A stretch of DNA of 5,009 bases from Anaerolineales bacterium UBA1429 (GTDB taxonomy: Bacteria > Chloroflexota > Anaerolineae > UBA1429). The first letter of the stretch is position 1. Every line of letters begins with the position of its first letter. Below are positions 1 through 5,009 of the stretch, one piece after another. The stretch lies in the NCBI GenBank assembly GCA_002329325.1, contig DCTX01000008.1, forward strand, positions 26,464 to 31,472, read 5' to 3'. A program made the translations under genes and the position numbers. The notes under the pieces were generated by a model. It was not told the DNA's origin and ran no database searches. It saw only the letters and a list, made by a program, of their open reading frames with translations.

Positions 1-191
1 GGCCGCTCCTCCACGGTCGCTCGGTCCAATCCATCACGGTGCCCGCCTCGATCCACGTGGTGGCCATCGGGCGGGGCGGCAAGACCTTCCTCCCCACCCT
101 GGGCACCCTGTTCCAGGAGGGCGATATCCTGCATATCGCCGTTACGCCTGCGGCGTCCGACCGGCTGCGCGAGATTCTCGACCTGAGTTGA
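1..191 (+). CDS. TrkA/KtrA-type K+ uptake regulator, C-terminal fragment (RCK_C domain), 5' truncated by window
   Basis: This is the last 62 codons of a gene that begins outside the window; the frame runs from base 3 to the TGA at 189-191. The fragment reads as a TrkA_C (RCK_C) domain. It has the run SITVPASIHVVAIGRGGK, then LPTLGTLFQEGDILHIAV, a typical beta-rich end in which a 'GD.L.I.V' strand precedes a short helix (DRLREILDLS). RCK_C domains bind ligand and assemble the cytoplasmic gating ring of Trk/Ktr K+ channels. The next gene, a complete protein of the same family, starts 10 bases after this stop, so the two are almost certainly co-transcribed. The NAD-binding N-terminal half is not visible, so a fused or longer protein cannot be excluded. 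Base composition matches the downstream gene. Confidence 0.8.
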   Translation, partial: PLLHGRSVQSITVPASIHVVAIGRGGKTFLPTLGTLFQEGDILHIAVTPAASDRLREILDLS

Positions 192-201
192 GGGGGTGGT
201 C

Positions 202-882
202 ATGAGAGTACTGGTATTGGGCGGCGGCAAGGTCGGCGCGTTCCTGGCCGGTATGCTGGTGGCCGAGGGACACCACGTGCGTCTGGTGGAAAAGCGCGAG
301 GAGCAGATCGAGCCCCTGCGGCGCGACCTGTCCGAAGAGGTGGTTCTCTTGGGCGATGGCGCCGACCCCTTTGTGCTGGAGAGCGCCGGCATCCGGATGG
401 CCCATGTGGTGGCGGCGGTCACCGGCGACGACGAGACCAACCTGGTCATCACCACCCTGGCGCGCTTTGAGTTCGATGTGCCGCGGACCATCGCCCGCGT
501 GAACAACCCCAAGAACGCCTGGCTCTTTACGCCCCAGATGGGCGTCGATGTCGCCCTGAATCAGGCCGAGCTCATGGCGCGCCTGGTGGCGGAAGAGATG
601 TCGCTGGGCGATATGATGACGCTGCTCAAGCTGCGCCGGGGGCAATACGCCGTGGTGGAGGAAAAGGTTCACCAGGACGCCCCGGCGGCCCACAAGGCCA
701 TCGCCGAGCTGGCGATCCCCACCGGCTGCGTGCTGGTGGCCGTCATCCGCAGGGGCGCCCTCTTGCTGCCCCACGGCCAGACCGTGCTCGAGCCGGCGGA
801 TGAGGTGCTGGCGCTGGTGGATGCGGAGGCAGCCCAGGCCCTTGCCTCGCTCCTCGGCCCCCTCAGCTCGCCGCTACGTTGA
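202..882 (+). CDS. TrkA/KtrA-type single-RCK potassium uptake regulatory protein
   Basis: This is a 226-aa cytoplasmic protein with the two-domain build of KtrA/TrkA family K+ channel regulators. The N-terminal RCK_N Rossmann fold covers about residues 1-125. It has the dinucleotide motif GGGKVG at 7-12 after the first strand, and an acidic residue (E30 in LVEKRE) at the end of strand 2 that suits NAD(H) binding. GDGADPFVLESAGI (51-64) and AVTGDDETN (72-80) are also typical. RCK_C covers about 137-218 and ends in LEPADEVLALVDAEA. I chose ATG 202 over GTG 196 because GGGGG at 192-196 is a purine-rich ribosome site 5 bases from the ATG, and because family members open with MRVLVLGGG. The gene follows another RCK protein by 10 bases, so it may form a hetero-oligomeric ring or regulate a separate pore. 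No TrkH/KtrB pore gene is in view. Its 3' end overlaps typA by 9 bases. Confidence 0.9.
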   Translation: MRVLVLGGGKVGAFLAGMLVAEGHHVRLVEKREEQIEPLRRDLSEEVVLLGDGADPFVLESAGIRMAHVVAAVTGDDETNLVITTLARFEFDVPRTIARVNNPKNAWLFTPQMGVDVALNQAELMARLVAEEMSLGDMMTLLKLRRGQYAVVEEKVHQDAPAAHKAIAELAIPTGCVLVAVIRRGALLLPHGQTVLEPADEVLALVDAEAAQALASLLGPLSSPLR

Positions 883-2742
883 CGAGGACTCGGCCAGGGC
901 CATCTTGGCGCGCTTGCGCTCCCGATTGCGCTCGTGGGTATCCAGAGTGGCCTTGCGGATGCGAAAGTTCTGGGCCGTGACCTCCAGCAACTCGTCATCG
1001 GCCAGGTACTCGATGGCCTCGTCCAGGCTCATCTCCCGGGGGGCGTTCAGGCGCACCTCGATATCGCGGGTGGATTGGCGCATGTTGGTCAGGTGCTTGC
1101 GCTTGACCACGTTCACCGCCACGTCGGTGGGGCGCTGGTTCTCGCCCACCACCATGCCCTCATAGACGGTGGTGCCGGGGGTGATGAACAACACCCCGCG
1201 CTCCTCGGCGTTCTTGAGCCCGAAACTGGTGGCCACCCCCGCCTCTGAGGCGACCAGCGAGCCGCTCACCCGTGTGGGGATCTCGCCTGCGTAGGGCAGG
1301 TAGCCGTGGTACAGCGTGTGCATCACGCCCACGCCCCGGGTAGCCGTCAGCAGGTTGTAGCGCAGGCCCAGCAGGCCCCGGGTGGGCGCCAGGTAGGTCA
1401 GGTGCACGCCGCCATCCTCTTTGGTCGTCATGTTCAGCATCTGGCCCCTGCGAGCGCCCAGCATCTCGACCACCGCGCCCACGACGTCGGGCGCCGTCTC
1501 GATGTGCACCTCTTCAAAGGGCTCCAGCAGCTCGCCCTGCTCGTCGCGGCGCATCAACACCGTGGGCCGCGAGACCTGGAACTCGTACCCTTCGCGGCGC
1601 ATCGTCTCGATCAGGATGGCAAGGTGCAACTCGCCGCGCCCCGAGACCTCAAAGGTGTCGGGACTGTCGGTCTCGGCGACGCGCAGGGCCATGTCGTGGC
1701 GCAACTCGTCGAACAGGCGGGCGCGCAGCCGCCGCGAGGTGCCCCAGCGTCCCTCGGAGCCATAGAGGGGGGAGAGGTTGACGCCAAAGGTCATGCGCAC
1801 CGTGGGCTCCTCTACGCGGATCAGGGGCAGCGCCCGGGGCTCGTCGGGATCGGCCAGGGTCTCGCCGATGGCGATATCCTCCAACCCCATGACCACGGCG
1901 ATCTCGCCGGCGGCCACCTCGTCCACATCCACCCGCTGCAGGCCCTGGTGCACCTGCAGGTAGCGGGCGCGCTCGGCCACGATCTCGCCCTGGCGTGTGA
2001 TGCGGGCCAGGGCCTGGCCCACCTGGATGCGCCCGGCGGTGACGCGCCCGACGGCGGTGATGCCCCGGTGGGCGTCATAGTCAATGCTGGTGACCAGCAT
2101 CTGCAGAGGGGCCTCGGGGTCTACCCGCGGCGCGGGCACGTGGCGCAGGATCGCGTCAAAGAGCGGCCGCAGGTCGGGGCCGAGTTGGGGCGTGAGCCCG
2201 GCCTGGCCCAGGAGGGCGTTGGCATAGACCACCTGGAAATCGGCCTGCTCGTCGCTGGCGCCCAGCTCGATGAACAGGTCAAAGGTGCGGTTGAGGGTAT
2301 CATCGGGGTCGGCCCCCTGGCGATCCACCTTGTTGATGACGACGATCACCCGGTGATTCAGGGCCAGGGCCTTTTGCAGGACAAAGCGGGTCTGGGGCAT
2401 GGGCCCCTCGGCGGCATCCACCAGGAGCAGCACGCCATCCACCATGTTGAGCACCCGCTCGACCTCGCCGCCGAAATCGGCGTGGCCGGGGGTATCCACG
2501 ATGTTGATCTTGACCTGTTGCCCGGCCTCGGGATCCCACACGGTGATGGCGGTGTTCTTGGCCAGGATGGTGATGCCACGCTCGCGCTCCAGGGCGTTGG
2601 AATCGAGGACGCGCTCGGCGACGAGCTGGTTCTCGCGAAAGACCTGGGCCTGGCGGAGCAGGCCGTCCACCAGGGTGGTCTTGCCGTGATCCACGTGGGC
2701 GATGATGGCGATGTTGCGCAGATGGGTTTGCTCTCGGTGCAT
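874..2742 (-). CDS. typA: Ribosome-binding translational GTPase TypA/BipA
   Basis: This 622-aa protein is close to the family's usual 600-615 residues. TypA/BipA is an EF-G-like GTPase that binds ribosomes and supports assembly or translation under cold and other stress. The GTPase motifs are intact: AHVDHGKT (15-22, G1), ERERGITI (52-59, switch I), DTPGH (83-87, G3) and NKVD (137-140, G4). The G5 element reads YANALLG (173-179). Domains II, III and V and the TypA-specific C-terminal domain follow; SGRGELHLAILIETMRREGYE is the domain III signature and ELLEVTAQNFRIRK lies in the C-terminal domain. The frame is open back to 2883, but I chose ATG 2740-2742 because MHREQTHLRNIAIIAHVDHG is the standard N-terminus, GAGAG lies 5 bases upstream, and a strong promoter sits inside the longer frame. 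It is the only minus-strand gene here and appears monocistronic. Confidence 0.97.
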   Translation of the reverse strand: MHREQTHLRNIAIIAHVDHGKTTLVDGLLRQAQVFRENQLVAERVLDSNALERERGITILAKNTAITVWDPEAGQQVKINIVDTPGHADFGGEVERVLNMVDGVLLLVDAAEGPMPQTRFVLQKALALNHRVIVVINKVDRQGADPDDTLNRTFDLFIELGASDEQADFQVVYANALLGQAGLTPQLGPDLRPLFDAILRHVPAPRVDPEAPLQMLVTSIDYDAHRGITAVGRVTAGRIQVGQALARITRQGEIVAERARYLQVHQGLQRVDVDEVAAGEIAVVMGLEDIAIGETLADPDEPRALPLIRVEEPTVRMTFGVNLSPLYGSEGRWGTSRRLRARLFDELRHDMALRVAETDSPDTFEVSGRGELHLAILIETMRREGYEFQVSRPTVLMRRDEQGELLEPFEEVHIETAPDVVGAVVEMLGARRGQMLNMTTKEDGGVHLTYLAPTRGLLGLRYNLLTATRGVGVMHTLYHGYLPYAGEIPTRVSGSLVASEAGVATSFGLKNAEERGVLFITPGTTVYEGMVVGENQRPTDVAVNVVKRKHLTNMRQSTRDIEVRLNAPREMSLDEAIEYLADDELLEVTAQNFRIRKATLDTHERNRERKRAKMALAESSST

Positions 2743-2767
2743 GGGTTCTCTCGATTCCTGGGCAGGC

Positions 2768-2798
2768 AAAACCCCCGGCCGGGCGGGCCGAGGGTTCT
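2768..2798 (-). promoter_or_regulatory. Hairpin in the typA 5' leader (possible attenuator or RNA-stability element)
   Basis: The arms 2768-2780 and 2786-2798 enclose a 5-base loop (2781-2785). In the minus-strand transcript all 13 positions pair, two of them as G-U (2791/2775 and 2797/2769). In a plus-strand transcript the same two positions become C-A mismatches, so the structure favours typA-sense RNA. The 3' arm ends in UUUU, but those bases are inside the stem, and GCC follows rather than a U-run, so it is at best a weak terminator. It starts about 20 bases after the predicted transcription start and ends 25 bases before the ATG, leaving the ribosome site free. The role is inferred. Confidence 0.55.
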
Positions 2799-2824
2799 TC
2801 TTTGTGCTCCAACGGCAAGGGTAG

Positions 2825-2853
2825 ATTGTAGTGCGGAGGGGCGGGGCTGTCAA
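2825..2853 (-). promoter_or_regulatory. Sigma70-type promoter of typA
   Basis: On the minus strand, TTGACA (2853-2848, perfect -35) is followed after exactly 17 bases by TACAAT (2830-2825, five of six matches to -10). The predicted transcription start is near 2818, giving a leader of about 76 bases before the typA ATG at 2742. The spacer is unusually C-rich (GCCCCGCCCCTCC). This placement makes typA starts upstream of 2818 unlikely. Confidence 0.85.
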
Positions 2854-2856
2854 AGA

Positions 2857-2906
2857 GCACATGTCGCGATGCGACGAATCCATGAACTAGGCATGCCCAC
2901 ATGTGC
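2857..2906. repeat. Inverted pair of 8-mers (ACATGTGC) facing two divergent promoters
   Basis: GCACATGT at 2857-2864 and its exact reverse complement ACATGTGC at 2899-2906 are 42 bases apart start to start, about four helical turns. Read in each promoter's own direction, ACATGTGC lies 3 bases upstream of the typA -35 and 6 bases upstream of the caspase-gene -35. Between them is a further short inverted repeat, GTCGC-GAT-GCGAC (2863-2875). The arrangement looks like paired operator or activator sites, but an 8-base match in a region this size could be chance. Confidence 0.4.
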
Positions 2907-2912
2907 AGTCAA

Positions 2913-2941
2913 TTGACTTCATAGAGCTCTCGAGGTACGCT
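2913..2941 (+). promoter_or_regulatory. Candidate sigma70-type promoter of the caspase-family gene
   Basis: TTGACT (2913-2918, five of six) is followed after 17 bases by TACGCT (2936-2941), which keeps the important first T, second A and last T of the -10 but is otherwise weak. Transcription would start near 2948, giving a leader of about 56 bases. The spacer contains the 8-base palindrome AGAGCTCT (2923-2930), and GGTTAACC (2951-2958) lies just past the predicted start. Both are suitable places for a repressor. The poor -10 suggests low or activator-dependent expression. Confidence 0.5.
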
Positions 2942-2990
2942 CTGGCAAGCGGTTAACCAGGCTGTGCATCTTCGTTCTGCGCGTTCTCCT

Positions 2991-2996
2991 TAGGAG
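2991..2996 (+). promoter_or_regulatory. Ribosome binding site of the caspase-family gene
   Basis: TAGGAG lies 7 bases before ATG 3004 and supports that start. It is one arm of a small perfect inverted repeat, CTCCT-T-AGGAG (2986-2996). This could fold as CTCC/GGAG with a 3-base loop and partly mask the ribosome site. The stem is only 4 base pairs, so masking would be weak on its own. Confidence 0.65.
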
Positions 2997-3003
2997 CGTC
3001 TCT

Positions 3004-4761
3004 ATGAGAACGAGATTCAGGCCCATCTACACGAATAGCTGGGCACTAGTAATCGGCATCAACGAGTATAGGAATGCGTCGCGGCTTCAGTTCGCGCGCA
3101 GTGATGCAGAAGCCGTTGCTGAGGTCCTCACTCAACGTTTCCGATTTCCGGAGAGCAACGTGACACTGCTAAGTGACGGGGAGGCAACTCGAGAAGCCAT
3201 TCTTGCGGCATTCTGCTCGTTCTCTGGTGACAAGGTGCAGGAAGATGACAGAATACTCTTCTTCTTTGCAGGTCACGGGCACACGATCACTGGAGTTCGT
3301 CGTGATGTTGGGTTTCTGGTCCCCTTTGATGGTGACGCGGAGAAGGTACACACCCTCATCCGATGGGACGAACTGACAGGAGACGCAGAGTTGATTCGGG
3401 CGAAGCACCTGCTTTTCGTCATGGATGCATGCTACGGAGGCTTGGCACTCACCCGAAGCCTGCCGCCTGGGAGTACGCGGTATGTCAAGGACATGCTTTC
3501 CAGGTACAGCAGGCAGGTTATCACAGCGGGCAAGGGCGATGAGGTTGTTTCCGACATGGGAGGGCCACGACCTAACCATTCGCCATTTACGGGTCACCTG
3601 TTGGTGGGCCTGGAGAGTGCGGCACGCGATGCTGATGGCATTGTCACGGCGAATTGGCTCATGTCCTACGTTCACGAGAAGGTGTCCAGAGACACCGCCT
3701 CACGGCAGACTCCTCACTTCGGCTATCTGGATGGCGATGGCGACTTTTTCTTCGATACTGGGTCTCTGGATCTTGCCTCGAACGATAGTCCCGTGGATCA
3801 GGACTACCCTATTCAAGTTCCGATTACTTTGGATTCGTCCTGGCATGGCGAACCTGCCAACGATCTCGAGACTTCTGTCAAGGAGTATCTATCGGACCAG
3901 AGGTATCGGATCAGGCTCGACGACCTGGCTGTTTTTCACATCCGGAAGTTCAGGTCTCTGACAAGTGAGGACGAGTTGCCCGTCAATGAGACGCCTCAGG
4001 ATAGCGCCGGGCAGAGGGAAGAGATCTTGCGAAGGCTGAATCTATACGGCAGCTCCGTCTGCGATCTCCAAACCATCATTACTTTGCTGTGCTCTTGGGG
4101 AACCTCCGATCACGTCGCTACGATCACGAGGATTATGTCTAGATCATCGGAAATCTGCAGTGGGTATACTACATGGCATGCTCTGCGCTGGTTCCCCACC
4201 GTGCTGCTCATGTATTCCGGTGGCATCGCTGCTTTTGCATCGCACAACTATGCGAATCCCGCGGCGGTGCTACTAACGGAGGCCGGTACCACACCGGCAA
4301 CATATGGGCAAAAGGAGAGCATCCTAGTTGCTTCCGAAGAGGCCATGCTGGAACTGAATCGAGCAAACGTTTTTCAGATTCTGCCGGGGTACGAGCGGAA
4401 ATATGCCCCTCTGAGCGAGTGGTTGTTCAAGGTACTCCAGCCTGCACTGGACGACCTTCTCTTCTTGGGAACCAGCTATGAGTCGCTGTTTGACCAGTAT
4501 GAGGTGTTCAGTGCGTTGGCATATGTCGCTGAAGACAAGACGCGACCGGATCGCATATGGGCTAGGCTTGGTAGGTTTGCATGGAAGTACCGGAACAAGG
4601 AGCTGGGCACCGACCCGTTCAGCAGCCTCATCGCGCAGGTTCGCAGCGAACGAGACAGTTGGGCAGCGCTTGGGGCTGGGTTCTTCAATGGTTCATTCGC
4701 CCGATTCGACGAGATCGCAACTGACTTTGAGCAGTTCATAGCAGGATCAGTACAGCGCTAA
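3004..4761 (+). CDS. Caspase-family (peptidase C14-like) protein with uncharacterised C-terminal half
   Basis: This 585-aa protein has no signal peptide. Residues about 10-252 are a caspase-like fold. Strand 1 is WALVIGINEY (13-22), the catalytic His is H91 in FFFAGHGH (86-93), and the catalytic Cys is C143 in DACYGG (141-146). D141 is where metacaspase-type enzymes form a basic-residue S1 pocket. The domain closes with FGYLDGDGDFFF (239-250). An acidic linker without Lys or Arg spans 235-292. Residues about 293-585 look mainly helical and I do not recognise them securely. They include a hydrophobic stretch (WFPTVLLMYSGGIAAFA, 396-412) and a conserved-looking tail (SERDSWAALGAGFFNGSF, 548-565). 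Bacterial caspase-family proteins are cysteine proteases, several of them linked to cell death or antiphage defence; such a role here is inferred. Codon use (AGA, ACG, AGA, TTC, AGG at codons 2-6) differs sharply from its neighbours, suggesting transfer. No partner gene is adjacent. Confidence 0.88.
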   Translation: MRTRFRPIYTNSWALVIGINEYRNASRLQFARSDAEAVAEVLTQRFRFPESNVTLLSDGEATREAILAAFCSFSGDKVQEDDRILFFFAGHGHTITGVRRDVGFLVPFDGDAEKVHTLIRWDELTGDAELIRAKHLLFVMDACYGGLALTRSLPPGSTRYVKDMLSRYSRQVITAGKGDEVVSDMGGPRPNHSPFTGHLLVGLESAARDADGIVTANWLMSYVHEKVSRDTASRQTPHFGYLDGDGDFFFDTGSLDLASNDSPVDQDYPIQVPITLDSSWHGEPANDLETSVKEYLSDQRYRIRLDDLAVFHIRKFRSLTSEDELPVNETPQDSAGQREEILRRLNLYGSSVCDLQTIITLLCSWGTSDHVATITRIMSRSSEICSGYTTWHALRWFPTVLLMYSGGIAAFASHNYANPAAVLLTEAGTTPATYGQKESILVASEEAMLELNRANVFQILPGYERKYAPLSEWLFKVLQPALDDLLFLGTSYESLFDQYEVFSALAYVAEDKTRPDRIWARLGRFAWKYRNKELGTDPFSSLIAQVRSERDSWAALGAGFFNGSFARFDEIATDFEQFIAGSVQR

Positions 4762-4864
4762 CTCAACCATGCCAATTACCCATCGAGCCGACACTGCTCC
4801 TCTCTTCCCACTTAAGGTCTCCTCATAGTCGGGATTGTGATATCTAGTTTCTCACTGAGGGCCT

Positions 4865-4896
4865 GTTCGACCCCATTGGGCGAACACAAGGTTCGC
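4865..4896 (+). repeat. Two mutually exclusive hairpins
   Basis: Hairpin A pairs GTTCG (4865-4869) plus CCC (4871-4873) with GGG (4878-4880) plus CGAAC (4881-4885); A4870 is bulged and the loop has 4 bases. Hairpin B pairs GCGAAC (4880-4885) with GTTCGC (4891-4896) around a 5-base loop. Both need bases 4880-4885, so only one can form at a time. No U-run follows either. Whether this is functional or incidental is unknown. Confidence 0.4.
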
Positions 4897-4935
4897 TACT
4901 ACAAAGAATCGTAGAGAAACGCACTAGACAAGTAC

Positions 4936-4956
4936 GGGCGAAGCTCGTCTTCGCCC
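4936..4956. repeat. Perfect 8-bp GC-rich hairpin, possible weak terminator
   Basis: GGGCGAAG (4936-4943) and CTTCGCCC (4949-4956) form a perfect 8-bp stem with a 5-base loop, CTCGT. On the plus strand it is followed by ACTCTTGCGC, which lacks a U-run, and the minus strand has none either. It lies 175 bases after the caspase-family stop codon. It could end that transcript, be a dispersed palindromic repeat, or stabilise an RNA 3' end. Confidence 0.45.
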
Positions 4957-4996
4957 ACTCTTGCGCTGTGTCGCGCTCCTCTCCCCCCCTCCCCCC

Positions 4997-5002
4997 TTGA
5001 CA
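4997..5002 (+). promoter_or_regulatory. Possible -35 element of a promoter continuing beyond the window
   Basis: A perfect TTGACA is followed by CCCCGCC. This mirrors the typA promoter, where TTGACA is followed by GCCCCGCC. The matching -10 would fall around 5020, outside the window, so this is only a half-site. It suggests that a plus-strand gene starts shortly downstream. Confidence 0.35.
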
Positions 5003-5009
5003 CCCCGCC

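Larger units (their letters stand above)
4762..5009. other. Non-coding region downstream of the caspase-family gene
   Basis: I see no credible gene, tRNA or T-tailed terminator in these 248 bases. The first 100 bases are AT-richer and unstructured apart from a distant CCTCA/TGAGG pair (4821-4825 and 4856-4860). Hairpins occupy 4865-4896 and 4936-4956. From about 4970 the sequence returns to high GC with a C-rich tract, which may mark the return to native chromosomal DNA. Confidence 0.6.

Noticed and set aside
2743..2883. N-terminal extension of TypA back to 2883
   Set aside because: The extra 47 residues match nothing typical of TypA, and a near-consensus promoter (2825-2853) lies inside them, so most would not be transcribed.
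1306..2916. 536-codon plus-strand open frame opposite typA
   Set aside because: Its translation is His/Gly/Gln-rich low-complexity sequence with no recognisable domain and lies exactly antisense to a convincing typA. It is a by-product of GC-biased codon use.
2986..2996. CTCCTTAGGAG as a strong translational lock on the caspase-family gene
   Set aside because: With a usable loop the stem is only 4 base pairs, too weak by itself to hide the ribosome site.
3169..3675. 168-codon minus-strand frame within the caspase-family gene
   Set aside because: It is antisense to a gene with an intact catalytic fold, has no clear ribosome site, and has no recognisable domain.
4762..4865. Rho-independent terminator immediately after the caspase-family gene
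   Set aside because: No stem of useful length followed by a T-run is present in this stretch.
4861..4900. Possible tRNA, from TTCGACC resembling a T-loop
   Set aside because: The flanking 5-base arms do not pair as a T-stem, and no acceptor or anticodon arm is found at the right distance on either strand.

Overview
The window reads as a bacterial chromosome fragment with two compositional regimes. Positions 1 to about 2850 are GC-rich with strongly GC-biased third codon positions and hold housekeeping genes. Positions about 2860 to 4970 are visibly less GC-rich and hold a single accessory gene. The combination of paired single-RCK TrkA-type proteins, a GC-rich typA and a stand-alone caspase-family protein suits Chloroflexota or a similar lineage. 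That is an impression from protein style, and no 16S or clade-specific marker is present.

Layout: (1) the 3' end of a TrkA/KtrA-type K+ transport regulator (1-191, +), followed after 10 bases by (2) a complete second TrkA-type regulator (202-882, +). (3) typA/bipA, the ribosome-associated translational GTPase (874-2742, -), whose last codons overlap those of the K+ gene tail to tail by 9 bases. (4) A 261-base divergent intergenic region with an excellent sigma70-type promoter and a hairpin-bearing leader for typA, and a weaker promoter for the next gene. The same 8-mer, ACATGTGC, lies just upstream of both -35 boxes. (5) A 585-aa caspase-family (C14-like) protein (3004-4761, +) with an intact His/Cys dyad and a roughly 290-residue C-terminal half that I cannot name with confidence. 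(6) A 248-base non-coding tail with competing hairpins, a C-rich tract and a -35-like TTGACA at the window edge, probably the start of the next gene's promoter.

The two RCK proteins would gate a Trk/Ktr K+ channel subunit that is not in view. TypA acts separately on ribosomes under stress. The caspase-family gene is the accessory item: it is alone in its transcription unit, compositionally foreign to its neighbours, and built as a protease plus a C-terminal module. That fits a single-gene conflict, defence or cell-death effector, but the function is inferred. No tRNA, rRNA, CRISPR array, insertion sequence or integrase was seen.
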